A stretch of 64,000 bases of DNA from Cannabis sativa (lineage: Eukaryota; Streptophyta; Magnoliopsida; Rosales; Cannabaceae), in NCBI RefSeq assembly GCF_029168945.1, contig NC_083603.1, positions 46,076,406 through 46,140,405 of the forward strand, in the 5' to 3' direction. Below the pieces are notes generated by a model, which saw only the letters and a list, made by a program, of their open reading frames with translations, ran no database searches and was not told the origin of the DNA. The first letter of the stretch is position 1, and each line of letters opens with the position of its first letter. Below are positions 22,841-36,639 of the stretch, piece after piece. The position numbers and the translations under genes are program-made.

Positions 22841-24770
22841 GTTATCGATATGAGTGAGAATTATTTTTGTTGTTGTTATGTTAGTTATTATTGCTTGATT
22901 ATTGATAAGTTCTCGACATGTTATCAATAGTTCAAGTTTTGCTAAAAAAATTTGAGAATTTAGTTATTATCGATTGATTATCAGTGGGTTGTTGAAAGGT
23001 TCTCGATAAGAGTGAAAATTTTATTTCGTTGTTGTTATGTTGGTTATTGTTGCTTAATTATCAACATATTGTTGACAGGTTCTCGATAGGATCAATTATT
23101 AGTTTTTTAGTTTTCATGTTTGGTGATTGTCAACTTACTATCGATAGGTTTTTGGCAGGTTCTCGATAGGATTTAGTATTGTATTTTTGTTGTCAAGTTT
23201 GCATTTTATTTCTGTTATTATTGTATTGTTTAAATTTTGTTGATATCATTGATAAGGTGTGTTTTTTTTTCCTCTGTTGTGCTGTGTCTATTTCTTGATA
23301 GGTTTTTGATTAGTTGTCGATATATTTTTGATAGGATTCTAACATTTGTTCTATTTTCTTTCTTTAACAGCAGTTGATTATTATTAGAGGTTTATTTCTT
23401 TGCCCATATGAAGAAGCGTATGCCAAAAAAATCACTTACAATGATGTTGAGATAGTGATTGAAATGGGTGTCGATGAGATGCATCCTTAATATGATACCC
23501 AAGACCCTAATGTTTTCAAAAGTTAGACTAAAAAAGTAGTAGAATAAATTAAAATAACAACATCCTTGTATTAGAAAATATTTCGTATTATTTTATACAT
23601 TTAGAGACAATTAGTGTAACTTTTTCTTATTATCATAGTTAAATTTTAAAAAATATAATAATAGCATCTGAAGCCTCCATATGAAATATTATCGAAACAC
23701 CATCGAGAACACATCAAATTTCCATCGAAAAAACATCATAAAATGCATTTATTAAATTTTGTAAAGGACCGCACAAATCATCGACAAAGCATCAAGAACA
23801 TATTAATACACCATCGTTAAATTTTAAAATTGCAAAGATAGCATCTAGAGCCTTCACATGAAATATTATCAAAAAATCATCGAGAATACATCAATTTTCC
23901 ATAGAGAAGCCATCAAAAAACGCATTTCAGCTAAATTATTAAAAGTGCTGAAAAAAACATCGAGAATATATTAAAAATTTTACCATAGTAATTTTTATTA
24001 GCGTTAAATATAACCTAAATATTTTTGGACCCCAAGTAAAATTGAGCTATGCCTCAAACATGGGCTTTTCATGTGGCTTTGTTGTGGCCCGAACCGCCAT
24101 AGTTGCCTCAATTTTGAGACTGTGTTACTATTTTATCACTAATTTCAAATCATACTCTAATGGGTCAACCTCTAACTCTTCATATAAAATGTTACGCATT
24201 TTTTGTAAGGTTGTGTCAGTTTCAACCATTAACATCATACTTCCTTCCCTTTTATACACCCAATAAAATCCCTCAACACTCCAAACACTATCATACAATA
24301 CAACAAAAAGACGGGCGATCTTACAATTCAATACAAACCAGAAACTACTAAATTAGAAAAACAAAAATAACAAAAAAATTATAATGGAAAATAGTGTCGA
24401 CAAACAGTCGAGAACCAATCGAAAACCTGTCGAAAAGTAATTGATAACTGTTGAAATAATAAACAGTCAATCGTCGAGAAACAATCGATAAACAGTCGAG
24501 AAATCGTCGATAACATGGGCAAGGAAGTTTGAAAAGACAAATATATACACCATCAAAAAACTATCGACAAATAATCGAGAACACGTAGATAACATGTCAA
24601 GAATGGTTGCTAATGCAAAATCATTCACCATTTTGATAAATAATGGAGAACCCATCAAAAAACTGTCAGGAGAGGTCTTCTCTGACCTTGGGACATTTGC
24701 ATCGAGAACCCGTCGAGAACGTATTAAAAAAGCGTCAACAAAAATACGAACACATAGAATACTCCTAAAA
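22841..24770. repeat. Inverted-motif region, probably Mutator-like termini
   Basis: The left part (22841-23350) repeats GTTCTCGATA-type motifs about every 80-90 bp (near 22907, 22999, 23079, 23159). The right part (23660-24770) repeats the opposite sense, ATCGAGAAC or TCGAGAACC (near 23698, 23878, 24409, 24474, 24700). This gives two arms of a degenerate inverted repeat around a short spacer. Internally repeated terminal arms are seen in plant Mutator-like elements, and a Mutator-like coding scrap lies between the right-hand repeats. Exact termini and the 9-bp duplication were not found. Confidence 0.45.
24128..24331 (-). pseudogene. Possible MULE N-terminal domain fragment
   Basis: The minus-strand frame of 67 residues contains VVLYDSVWSVEG, an acidic and hydrophobic middle, and YEELEVDPLEYDLKL. 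This resembles the N-terminal domain that precedes the MuDR-type zinc finger and transposase in plant Mutator-like proteins. It begins with a Met close to the right-hand repeat arm, as expected for an element reading leftward. No transposase core follows, so at best it is an internally deleted copy. The assignment rests on pattern memory only. Confidence 0.4.
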
Positions 24771-24839
24771 ATTAGATATCACGATTTCAACAAAAAATAT
24801 ATCAAAACTAAATTAATACAAACAACAACTACATAGATC

Positions 24840-27800
24840 TATACTTTTACAATTTTTTAATAAAATAGTTTAAAAAATACTTACTCATTAACTCAAGAGC
24901 TCCGACTTTCAATTAGAAGGTGGTGCGGATCAGGTCTTCGACGGTCAGGAAACGAAGGGACAACAGACAGGAGGTAGGGGTCTGGGCTTCAATGGAGGAC
25001 GACAACGACTCCTTTGGGCGGAGAAATAGGGAGAGGAGGGAAGGTGGTATCTGATGAGAAGGGAAATATAGAGAGAGATTTTTTTAGGTTTTGAAATATA
25101 GGAAGGATGTTTTTTTTTGGGTAAAGTGAAAATTATTAGGATAAAATAGTATAAAATAATTAGGGGTATTTTTTGTAATAAGAATTTTTGTTAAAAAATA
25201 ATAAATGAAATTTCTCTCACTAAATCTATATTTTTTTATTTATCTTTTCTATCATTTTTTAATCTATTTTAATCAATTAATAATTATTAATATAAACTAA
25301 TTTTTTATTTTTTTTAATTTGACGGTGATAGCGAGTCTAAAAACATTCTAAACAATCATATCTATTTTCTATTTTTGTTTACATTTCTTATTTTATATTA
25401 ATTAATTAATAAATAAAAATAAATATTCTAAATTTATTTTCTCATCTTTTATAATTTAAAATTCAATCACCTTTCCAATTATTATTTTGAAAATAAATTA
25501 ATTAATTAAAAAGAATCAATTTTCATTTAAAACGGACTTATATATTTTTCCTTTTATATATTGAAATTAATTTTTTATTTATTATATTTTAAATGGTCGA
25601 TAAAATAGTAGAAGTCTACAATTATGCAAACCGTAAAAGTCCAATTTTTTTTTTCTTCATTTTTTCTATAACAATGAACAAAGCTTTTATTGAAAATGTA
25701 TACCGTTCCAAAATATCAGTTAAAAAAACAATAGTGGAAGAAAAAGTTTAGGACATTTATTTTAATAAAATATAAGTAAAACGAAAATACATAAATATTA
25801 AAACAGCTCATTATTTGTTTTTGTTGGAGTTAGATTTGACTTTTACATGTGATGTTTTATTGTGGTCATGTTAATTTGCTCAACTAGTTTATTGTGATCC
25901 ATATTGATTAAAAAATATTATAAATAAAATAAAATTTTTAAAAAAATGTAATTTAGTTATTTGACTAATTTTGTCTTTTGGGTTGTGGAAAAAAAAAAAG
26001 AAAAAATTGAAAAAAAAGGGTAGGTGGTGATGAGTCAGATTTTGATTTAAAATGAGCATGATGATGATCAAGTGGGCATCTAATCACAACCACACTATAC
26101 TTTCCACTACAAATGAAGCCTATGTTGATTGGACTTAAGAGAGTGTGTCACCATCAACAAATTTAGACACTATTAATAAATTTCATTATTACCATTTGTT
26201 TTAATTAGTAAACGGATTATATTAATTAATTAATTTACATGCTTTTTGTGCAACTTATCATAATTTGACTTATGAGAGTCTACCTTTATAATTTACCAAA
26301 GGGATTCAAGGATTCTGATGATTACTAACAAAGCATTTCTTTTACTTTTTATTATTATATATTTAGTTGTGATTGTGATATCACATTCATTTAGATCTTG
26401 TGCAAAGGGAATACATGTAATGCAATGCATGTTTTTCTACTTAAGAAGATAACATAATCAAAATGTCATGCGAAATTATTCTACTTTGTTTTTTCATATA
26501 GAGATATATGAAACAATGATTTTTTTGGGTTGGTTTCTCTTGGTTGGTCGATTTTTTTTTTTAACTGATATGTCAAATCTCTCTCACACACACATGAAAT
26601 TCTATTTTTATGATTACAAAATGAAATTAATAAATAATTTAATTAATGTGTAATTATTATAAAATTATTTGAATAGAATTAAAATCTATTCTAATAGAAT
26701 CCGAACCTGATAAATCAGAAATATACTAAAGTGAAGAACATAAAATTCAATCACAAAGACACAATTTTAATTACAAAGACACAAATTTTCTAAAAATAAC
26801 AAAACAACTATCCTTTAAAAAACACTCTTCTTAAAATTATAAGAAATTAAAAAACAGAAGAGTTCAACCTTTTGTTGTTGGTTTAGATCAAATTTATAAT
26901 GATAAATGGTACCCAAAATTGAGCTCAAAATGTATGAATACAAAGAGAAGTCATTAATTAGTTTTTTTTATAAAAACCCAATGAATGACAAAATTCTGTC
27001 TCAACAGATATGGAAAGTGGTGTAGACAAAATCTTGATCTGTCTAGTCAGCATTGTGAATCTAGACTTCATTAAAGCCAAGTACATCCCAATAATTCTTC
27101 TTTGGATACTATGAATTAATGCTAGCGGGAGAAAATAATGTAGATCATAATAGAAACTTAATAAAACAAATTAATTATAAATAAATACCATAGATAGATA
27201 TAATATTTATTTTATAATGAAACATTTTATTCTTACCGTATAAAAGTACAACTTGAGTAGCAATATATTCTCAATTAATACACCACAGGTCGTGCTTTAC
27301 AAGTAAGGAAATAATCACAGAATAAATTAAAAATATTTCCAAAAAGAAAAATCAAAATTTGTTCAAATAAACTGTGGATGGTTCAAATATATTTACTGTG
27401 CCTGAGAGATTTCTAGCAAAGTTTTCTTATATAAATAAGGAAATAAGATACACATTAAACATACAAGTTGTACAAGGGTTCTTGAGAAAGAAATTAGATC
27501 AATTAAAATAATATAAATATTAATACTTTCTTTAAACATAAAAAGTCAAGATAAAATATTCTAAATAAGGAAACTACATATTTATTTGACTGTTGACTCA
27601 AAAATTTGAACACAAACTTCTAAGCCACACCCGCTTGCTAGATTGACGAGAATAAAATATATATTAGCTATAAATAGAGAGACACAACAGTTTATAGTAG
27701 TTCACTCCCTGTATCGTGACAGTAACGAAACTGCGTCTAGTTTGAGTTTTTATTCTCACGAGATAGATTATAGAGAAATGGCTAAGTCTGGATGTTCTAA

Positions 27801-28275
27801 TTTCTAGAGAATAATGCTCTAATCTTACGACTACGTTTCTGAATATTAAAAATGAGCTAGAGGAGCTATCATTTTATAGGTAAAGGAGGTCCTTAAAAAT
27901 ATGAATAAAATAATAAAAAATATAAGTTGACTATTATTTACGTTAGATGATGACCTAACGGTGAAATTTAACTTATGAGGTTGATCGTCAATTTTCGGAG
28001 TTCGGATCGCAACGGCAGGAACCACTCTGGGTAAGTTGTAGCTTAAATTTATATCTCCCTTGTGATTGAAGTGTGAGACATGACTTTATAGAGCATTGAA
28101 ACAGCTTCAAAATGCAAGTTGAATCGCGTCAATCGAATCAATATTGAGTGAGTTATGGCCCCTACTGCATATTGAACTCTACCTTTCCCCGTAGGAAGTG
28201 AACCTATGAGATTGATTCCCCGAGACGGAAAATGGCCAGAGAGATTGAATATTCTTGAGTAAATTTGGGGTAGTT
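24840..28275. other. AT-rich intergenic stretch without recognised gene
   Basis: Both strands hold only short frames of low complexity. The segment 24893-25080 is less AT-rich (GGTGGTGCGG, GGAGGACGACAACGAC) and may be the outer part of the Mutator-like element. Around 27672-27690 a TATA-like motif (GCTATAAATAGAGAG) precedes sequence resembling an LTR leader, and 27990-28275 is less AT-rich, perhaps LTR debris cut by the element that starts at 28276. Confidence 0.35.
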
Positions 28276-30195
28276 TGTAACGTCCTAACACCTAGGCACG
28301 CTACAGTAAATTTTCAATTATAGTTCACACATTTGCTAATCAAAGGGTTTTCTCAAAAACCATGACAAAATTAATATTTTGGCTTAACTCTAAACTTTTA
28401 TAGATATATACATATTTTTCGTACAAAAAAGTCGGGTTCCCGCTTTTAAAATTTTTATTCACTTTCAAAATAAACTTTACAAATATGTCACATAGTGATT
28501 ACAAAATGAAGCCCAAGTCGTTCCAAGACCGAGCTCTCCAGGTCGCACCATCATGCCATGTACAATCATTCCCGAGCTCTAGACTCATTGTTGTTCAGCC
28601 TTAGCCTTTCCTTTACCTACACATGGTAAACAACACTAGTGAGTCGATATACTCAGTAAGAAAATCATAGAACATATACTGTAATACCGCCTTGTATATA
28701 GGCACTCATACACCTATTTATAAGGCTTATCAAATGGTCAATAACATTCTTAATAGAAGTACGACCTCTATACTATATACACTTAAGTACTCGTCCCATA
28801 CTAGTGTTGGTAGGGCTGAACCGTACTCTCGGGTACCATTAAGTGTTGTACCACATGCACTATGTACTCATCCCGTACTACAGTTGGTAACACTATTATA
28901 TACCCTTAGTCATTATACATTGTACCAATACACTCCGTACCACTACTTTACTAGTGTTGGTAGTGTATAACTAACATAACCAACATGTAATTTATATACA
29001 TACACACATACATATACATATCTTATGTTAATCTTACCTTGTTTCTAAATTTAATTGTGCCAATCGACCTGAATGGTAAATCACATGTTGAACGGAGGCC
29101 CTATGTCACAATCACATAAATGGATAAACAACTTGCGCAACCTTCTCGGGGACCTAACTTAAAACTAAAATTTTCACTATCGATAAATAATACAATAATA
29201 CTCTAAATATTGAGGAAACACAAAAATTAAGGCTCTAGAAATTGCCCAAACTAGTAAACTAGATTTTCAAACCGGCAGATCGGTTCTCAGGGCCCTGCCT
29301 AGAGAAATGGTTAACCGATTCCCTACAGGAAACCCTAAAAACCATGAAACTCAATCAAAGCTTTCCCAAACCCAACCAAACTTTGCAAAATACATGTAAT
29401 GACATTAAATAATAGTTTCCAAACAACATAACCTCAAAATATAGAGAAATTAAACCAAAGCCCTAAAGGTTCAGTGAGAACCTAAAATCCCAAATTACCT
29501 ACTTAAAGTCTTAAAAAAAACTCAAGAAGAAAAGGAGTTTAGGGTGGTACCTCAATTATTATTCACTTGGCACTCAAAACCTAGGTGAGATTTTGCAAAA
29601 TTACTAAGAAAATGAAGATGTTTTGATCTAGTTTGTATGGTTTCTTATGGAGTAGAGAGAGAGAGAGAGAAATAGCAAGAAATGGTTTGCTCTTCACACA
29701 AAGCTTTGGCCTTTACTTATTTTCCATAATCAAGAGATAAATTAAGTTTATCCTTAGCCAATAATGACTAGCTAGAGATTAGTGGAATAATCCACTTGCC
29801 ACTAAAATAAAATATACAAAAATTAACCTTATTTTAGTGCTTAAATAATAAAATAGCTTAAGAATAATACTCCAACACCATAATCCCGCCTAACCCCGAT
29901 ATCTCGAACTTAAACATATGATTGTCTCCCAAAATAAAAGGTTCTCAGTTCACACATGTGACTCTATCGACCATTCTTCATTATTTCCATCGTCGTCGAG
30001 CTAAAATTATAAGAATTATAAATTTCACATTTAGCATAAATCACACACTTATAGTTTAATAAAATCTCTAGAATTAAAAAATTATAACTCTGCTCTCCAT
30101 TTCCTAAAAATGGGGCCCACTACATAAATATTCATGTATAATCATAAAATAAAGATAATTAATGCTAATTGTCTTACTAATCCATATCTTAATCA
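28276..30195 (-). repeat. 3' LTR of the old gypsy element
   Basis: It starts TGTAACGTCCTAACACC on the + strand (the 3' end of the LTR in sense). It contains repeated TACTAGTGTTGGTA motifs (28799-28965) and the block shared between LTR families (28560-28670). Its other end appears shortened by about ten bases where the copia-type element begins at 30196. Confidence 0.78.
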
Positions 30196-32074
30196 TGTTG
30201 GATTTTATGCCCTAAATAAAACTCATTTCAATATAATCAGATTTACTTATTAATATAGATCAGAAATAACATTTAATGTTGCATGGTTCACATGATTTAT
30301 TTCATGATTATATGTACATAATGTATGAAATCATCTGAAACCCTTTTCACATACTTGATCCTGTTTATTGTGCCGTCAACACATTGGAAAGTAAACATGA
30401 CTATGTGAATAAAGTTTCCTAGATTTATCAGACATAGGATTTTACTGATATGATAATCTACAACAGAGTTTACTTGCATTTGGAGAAGTGCTATGTTCTT
30501 TCCAGAGCATTGGTTAAAGTAAAGCTCAGGTTGGATGCATGGAGTATGCATCGGAAGGGACCGATATTGAACTTTGACATAGATTTATTAAACTTATCGT
30601 AATATCTATTCAAGTCAATATCGCCTAGTTGATCCTAGATCAAATGTTCTTAATCCTGTTATGATTAGGCTCAATCTTGAAAGGCTATTCGTGTTCTTTG
30701 ATTTGTTAGTTAAGCCTACTTTTAGGTCAGGGTGATACGTACATTTTGGGAACACGGTAGTGCAATTGAGTGGGAGCGCTATCATAAACATGGAATCTAT
30801 AGCTTCTATCTGGCGAATAGTAAGCAAAGGATGATCTCCTTCGAGCTTGACCAAACGAACATAAATGGTGGAGTACTCATTTCACATAAGCTGAAATATC
30901 ATTTATACGGGATCAAGTGTTTTAAGGATAAAATACATAGTAGGGTGTTACGGTAATCTAATCCCTTTACAGTGTATATCATTCATATAGAGGATCATTG
31001 ATCACATTAGGATTATAACAATGGATAACTAATGATGCGTCTATATGGTGGAACATATAAAGCATTCGATATACTGAGAGTGCAATTCTCAGTTTTATGC
31101 GTGGATTCAACGAAGAATTAATAAGTTAGTGAATTTTAGTGCTAAATTCTTGATCTACTTATTGGAAGCTCGGTTATATAGACCCATGGTCCCCACACTA
31201 GTTGAGATAATATTACTTGTAAGACTCATATAATTGGTTTTGATTAATCAATTATAATTCTCAATTTAGACTATGTCTATTTGTGAAATTTTCACTAAGT
31301 AAGGGCGAAATTGTAAAGAAAGAGTTTTAGGGGCATATTTGTTAATTATGATACTTTGTATGGTTCAATTAATAAATATGATAAATGACAATATTATTTA
31401 ATAATTATTTATAGTTATTAAATAGTTAGAATTGGCATTTAAATGGTTGAATTTGAAAATTGGCGTTTTTGAGAAAATCAGATGCAGAAAAGATAAAACT
31501 GCAAAATTGCAAAAAGTGAGGCCCAAATCCACTATGCATGGCCGGCCACTTTTGTAGGCAATATAAACTGATATTTTTATTATTTTAATGCCAAATAATT
31601 CAAACCTAACCCTAGTGGAATGCTATAAATAGATAGTGAAGGCTTTAGGAAAATTACACTTCTGATTCAGAAAAACCTGAGCCTTCTCTCTCCCTATCTG
31701 GCCGACCACTCCCTCTCTCTTTCTTCCCTATTAAATATTGAAATTCTTAGTGTATGAGTAGTGCCCACACACAGCAAGTGATACCTCAACCATAGTGAGG
31801 AAGATCGTGAAGAAAGACTTTCAGCAAGAAGGAGTTTCAACATCAAAGATTCAGAGAAAGAGATCCAGGTTCAGATATTGATAAGGCTCTTCTACAGAAA
31901 GGAATCAAGGGCTAGATATCTGAACGGAAGGAGTCATTTAATTCCGCTGCACCCAATGTAAGGTTTCTTAAACTTTATACGTGTTTATTTCATCGTTTTA
32001 GAAAGTTCATATTTAGGGTGTTAATAAACATACTTGTGAGTAGATCTAAGATCCTGGTAAAATAAATTCCAATA
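30196..32074 (+). repeat. 5' LTR of the large copia-type element
   Basis: It starts TGTTGGATTTTATGCCC and ends ATTCCAATA, where the 3' copy ends ATTCCAACA. A TATA-like motif (GCTATAAATAGATAG, about 31622) lies about 450 bp before its end. Confidence 0.9.
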
Positions 32075-32344
32075 ACTGGCCTCAGAGCCATGGTAATTGA
32101 TTTTCTTGCAAGAAATTTGGACTTTAAAACGATTGTTTGATGTTTTGGATGGTATCATGTTGTATTGAGTGTTATTTGATGATTGATTGATGTTTGTGAA
32201 TTTTCGTGAAAAATAATTGAATATCTGTTTCTGGAATTATTTTTATTGGATAGTATGGAAAAAATTAAGGAAGTTACTTTTTTACAGAACTCAATTTCGA
32301 TTTAATTTGAATTAGTTATGATTTTTTGAAGTTTCGAAAAAATC

Positions 32345-32475
32345 GGGTTGTGTCGCTGCACCACCTGCGCGCGCGGAAATCATGCTGATTTCCCCTGCGC
32401 CGAGTTTGCACGCCCAAACAGCCCCAGCACGCGCACGGACGGGTATGCACAGCATCCCGTCCGTACAGCTTGCAA
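32345..32475 (+). other. GC-rich twin-hairpin island after the primer-binding site
   Basis: Hairpin 1 (32371-32400): GCGC, then GGAAATCA, loop TGC, TGATTTCC, then GCGC after three unpaired bases. Hairpin 2 (32435-32464): ACGGACGGG, then ATGC, loop ACA, GCAT, then CCCGTCCGT, with one internal mismatch. The island stands out sharply from flanks of over 75% AT. Its place, about 280-390 nt after the primer-binding site, is where retroelement RNAs often carry packaging or dimerisation signals. Confidence 0.55.
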
Positions 32476-35349
32476 TTTTTTTGTTTTTCTTCGTTTTTTC
32501 ATGTTTTTTCATGGAATTAACTTCTGATTTTTTGTGTAGTTCTGTATTTATACTATTACTATTCCTAATTCAACTCTAATTATCATAATAAATTAATTTA
32601 ATATTTCTTAAATTTAATTCATGATATTAGTGTAATTTGAATTTAAAAATAGTTAGTATCTATCTTTTTTGCTTAATAATCTATCTTATTTTTAAATTTG
32701 ATTATATCTTATCTTATTTTTAAATTTAAGGTCAGATTTTAATATTTTAAATTAATTTTTTTTTAATAATTTGACCTTATTTAAATTTAAAATAAGATAA
32801 CTATAATCATGTAATTTTAAATAGATTTAAGATATTTTGCTAACTTTTAAATTTTGTTATTTTATTTATTTAAATTACATTTAAAATCTGAAAAAGATAT
32901 TCATTTATCTTTTTTTAATTTTTTATTTAATTTCTATTTATAAAATAACATTTAATTTTTAAAAGTAGTTAGCAAATTTTGAAATGATATTTAGGTTGGT
33001 TGAAACCTAATTTTTCAAAATTGTAGGTTTAATTTTAAATTTTTTTTTTTTTTAAATTTTCGATTTTTTTTTATTTTAATTTTTCGTAAATAAATATTTT
33101 ATTTATTTAATTAATTATTTCGAAATTGTTTAATTTAAAATTAAATAAATCCTACATCCAACTATCCAGCTAACCTTGTTGCAGGAGTATGTGTTTTAGC
33201 TTGTGTGTAAGTTTTCAAAACCTATTATTGCTTGATTGCAAATAGCCATGGTTAACTTGTTGACAGATCCAATGATCTGATTTTAACTCATGGCTCCCTT
33301 GGTCAAGTTAATAATTTGTAACAGGTATATTTACAATCTTCTTTCATCTGTGTATGACCTAGCAACATGATAGGACCCATCCAAAGTGTGCATGTGTGAG
33401 CCTATGTGTTTAATTTCATTATAGATGCATATAGGTTGTTATTGCTAAATAAAATGTCATAGTTATTGATAGATTTTATTTAGGCCCATTTAGTTTTTGG
33501 GCTTATTCAATTAATAACAGTTGTTCATTTTAAGGTTAAATTCCTCTCTTTTGGGCCTTGTGTGAGAGTTGGGAGCCATAGTAGTGGGTACGACATACTG
33601 AACCCAGCACCCCCTCACATGAACCACCCCAAGTGTGAAGGCCCATTTGCCTGATTTGAATAACTGTACTAGGTTACTTAAACTAGTTTAACCTAATAAA
33701 ATTGATTAGCAACATAATTAATTTCATTTATTTTGAAATTAATTTTAAGAAAATTATAGTTTAAAGAATTTTATTCTAAGCTAAACTATATGTATTTTCT
33801 TGTATTTAATTAAATATAGAATTATAACCATCTAGATTCTTTCTGAAGCTTAATTTAAATTTTTCATTAAATATTTCTATTTAAGTTGATATTTAGTTAT
33901 CTCTAACTAATCAACTTAAATCTGAATATCTTTTGGATTTAAAATTTCAAAATTAAGTTGAGGAATTTTAGGCATTGGTTATTAAGATTCTTTAGATATT
34001 TTTTAAGTTAATATCTTTTCGAATATTAACTTAAAATAGAATATTTTAGATATTTTTTAAGTTGATATCTTTTCGAATATTAACTTAAAATGGAATATTT
34101 TCAAATTAAGTGGTTACAACTTAATTTTTGATATTTAATTAAATTTAAATTTAAAAATATTTAAGTTCTAGATTTTTTCTAATACAACTTAAATTATATA
34201 TTTTTTCAAATTTTGTGGAAAAGATACTTAGTCAAATAAGATATTTTCTAGATAGTTATTTCTAGACTACTTATTATTTCTAATATTAAATAGGAAAATA
34301 TTATACATTGTGAAATTAATTATTTAAAAATAATTAATTTTGGTACAATTTATTTTAAGTATATTTTTTTTCCTAGTATTAAACTAGAGATTAATAATTA
34401 AGCCTTCTCTACACTTAATTATTTATTTCTTGAATTTAATACATTTAATTAATTTGAAAATTAAATATCTAAGTTGATTTTCATCATGATACTTAAATAT
34501 TTCTTTTTCATGACATTTAATTAAATAGAAAATTATTTTTAGTTGAAATTTATTTTTCAACTTAAATTTAAATAATTTTCAAAATATATTTTTTTTATTT
34601 TATTAATCAAATTTCGAAATTGCATTTCTTAAATTCTGGAATTTCAAATTTTATTTGAAAAATAGATTAAAGTTGTAAATTATTTATTTTAATTTTGGAC
34701 CAACTTAAATCAATGATTTTTTCATTTAATGATTAATTAAAATAAATGAAGTAAAATATATTTTATTAGAATTTAATTAATTAGTCAAAGGAAAATCTAG
34801 ATAGGTGATATTTTTGCTTGAAGTATTTTTCTAGTGTATTTAATTAAATAGAAAATTAATATTTAAGTTGATTTTCATCATCATACTTAAATATTTGAAA
34901 TTTTTCCTATATATATTTAATTAAATAGGAAAATTATATTTTTTGTTGTAAATTAATTTTATTAATTAATTTTGGGCCAGCATTAAATTAGAATAATTTT
35001 TCCAGGATTTATTTTAATATGCATTTTTGAAAATTGTATCCTTAAATACTTTAATTTTTCGAAATGCAATATATATTTATAGAAAATTAAATTTGAGTCG
35101 TAAATTAATTTCAATTAATTTTGTAACAACTTAAATTGAATATTTTTCTAAATATTTATTGGAAATTATTACTAAGATGGAAGAAATTCATGTTATTTTC
35201 ATATCCATCTAAGTAAAATTTATAAATATTAAGTTAAAATTTATATTTAGAATTTTTCATTATAAATTAGAAATTTTAATTAAATAAATAGATTAAAATA
35301 AGTATCAATGAAAATACAACTCTCTTTAAATAATGAGCTTTATTATTAT

Positions 35350-36130
35350 TAAGATATTCGATCTCCATTGTTGGTCTTACAATAGTTAAATGTTTTCAAT
35401 ATAACCTCGAGACGCTAGACTTCGTCCCCCTATGGATGGTTATTCGTTGAACGCATTTAACACCATAAGATCTCATTTGATAAGTGTTTTGTAAGTTTTT
35501 GTCTCTATTAGACTCTCCTCTACGGTGACTACTTAGAGATAAACTTATAAAACATGAAACAATGGTGGAAGCTCATAAAATGAGAATAACCTTGACTCTC
35601 GCCTACCGGGACAACGTTGGATTCTTATTTTGATCGAATAAAAGGTTGCTAGAATGGTTTGCATTTTAGATGAGCTGACAACTCCATTCAAGGAATGATA
35701 CTTTGACTCTCGCCTACCGGGATACTGTATCAGTTTGTTGGAAACCTTGGAAATTATTTAGGATTGTATGTTTTAGTATTTTCACTGGTCATTCCTACTT
35801 GCTATATGTTTAATAATTTATGAATTGTGTATGAATTTATATTGAACCATGTTATTTTCTGTTATTAAGTTGTAGTTTAATTTCGAATCTTCATTGTTGG
35901 TCTAACTTGGTTTGTTTATCTAATGAGATAAATCCCTAATGGATTTTTACCATTAGACATTCATAATAGTGTTAGATCTCGAAAGATAAATATTGTATAT
36001 ACAACATCTAGCTGTTCATCAATTGATGACACCTTAGACTAGTATTTTTACGATATGAAACAAGAAGATTTATAAATAAGATTACTTTGACTCGCGTTAA
36101 TCGGAGCATCGTTGGATTCTTATTTAAATA
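35350..36130 (+). repeat. Degenerate tandem duplication in the leader
   Basis: The words CATTGTTGGTCT (about 35366 and 35891), TAGATCTC or AAGATCTC, GACTCTCGCCTACCGGGA (35595 and 35704; diverged at 36092) and GTTGGATTCTTATTT (about 35616 and 36110) recur in the same order at a spacing of about 500 bp. Confidence 0.6.
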
Positions 36131-36639
36131 ATGAAATTATCCTAATTCCTCTTAGCTTATTCATTTTGAATTAGCTCAATAACAATTCATTGGATGAATG
36201 GTCTATAAATCATTTCATGTCATTCTATATTTTCTCTTAAAAAATTAAATGACGCATATGATTATAATCCCGAAATCTATTCCCAATTGATATAAATCCT
36301 CAATCTTAGAAATCTCCTACTTGTATTGGCAAATCAGACTTAGAGTTAAATTAGTAGTGGTGGTCCAAGATAGAATTACTCATTTTATTTGGTATAAATT
36401 AAGTCTTTGACTTTAATTTTAGAATCCAAACAGAAATTTTCTTATATTTCTAATTCCTGAATACAATACAGTTACACTTTTACAAGTGTTTAATATCCAT
36501 CTTCTATTAATGGATTAAAACTGTATGGAATATGAGTTAGGTATTCTGTGACCAGGATCCACTTGCACTATTCTAAGAATTCTTTCATGTAACTAAACCT
36601 AAGTCATCAAAAGACACTACCACATTTTTTTTAATCTAT

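Larger units (their letters stand above)
32075..36240 (+). other. AT-rich leader of the large copia-type element
   Basis: About 4.2 kb follow the primer-binding site without any recognisable gag. A GC-rich island with two strong hairpins lies at 32345-32475. From 32500 to 35300 the DNA is very AT-rich, with recurring TTTAAATT and TAATTAATT words. A degenerate tandem duplication of about 500 bp covers 35350-36130. Confidence 0.6.

Noticed and set aside
30297..30956. Conserved frames found twice (30.3-31.0 kb and 41.0-41.6 kb)
   Set aside because: They are the same LTR sequence in two copies. There is no protein-like pattern, and the conservation comes from recent transposition.
32312..32579. 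Overlapping short frames in the GC-rich island
   Set aside because: They exist because the island lacks stops; the hairpins explain the sequence better.
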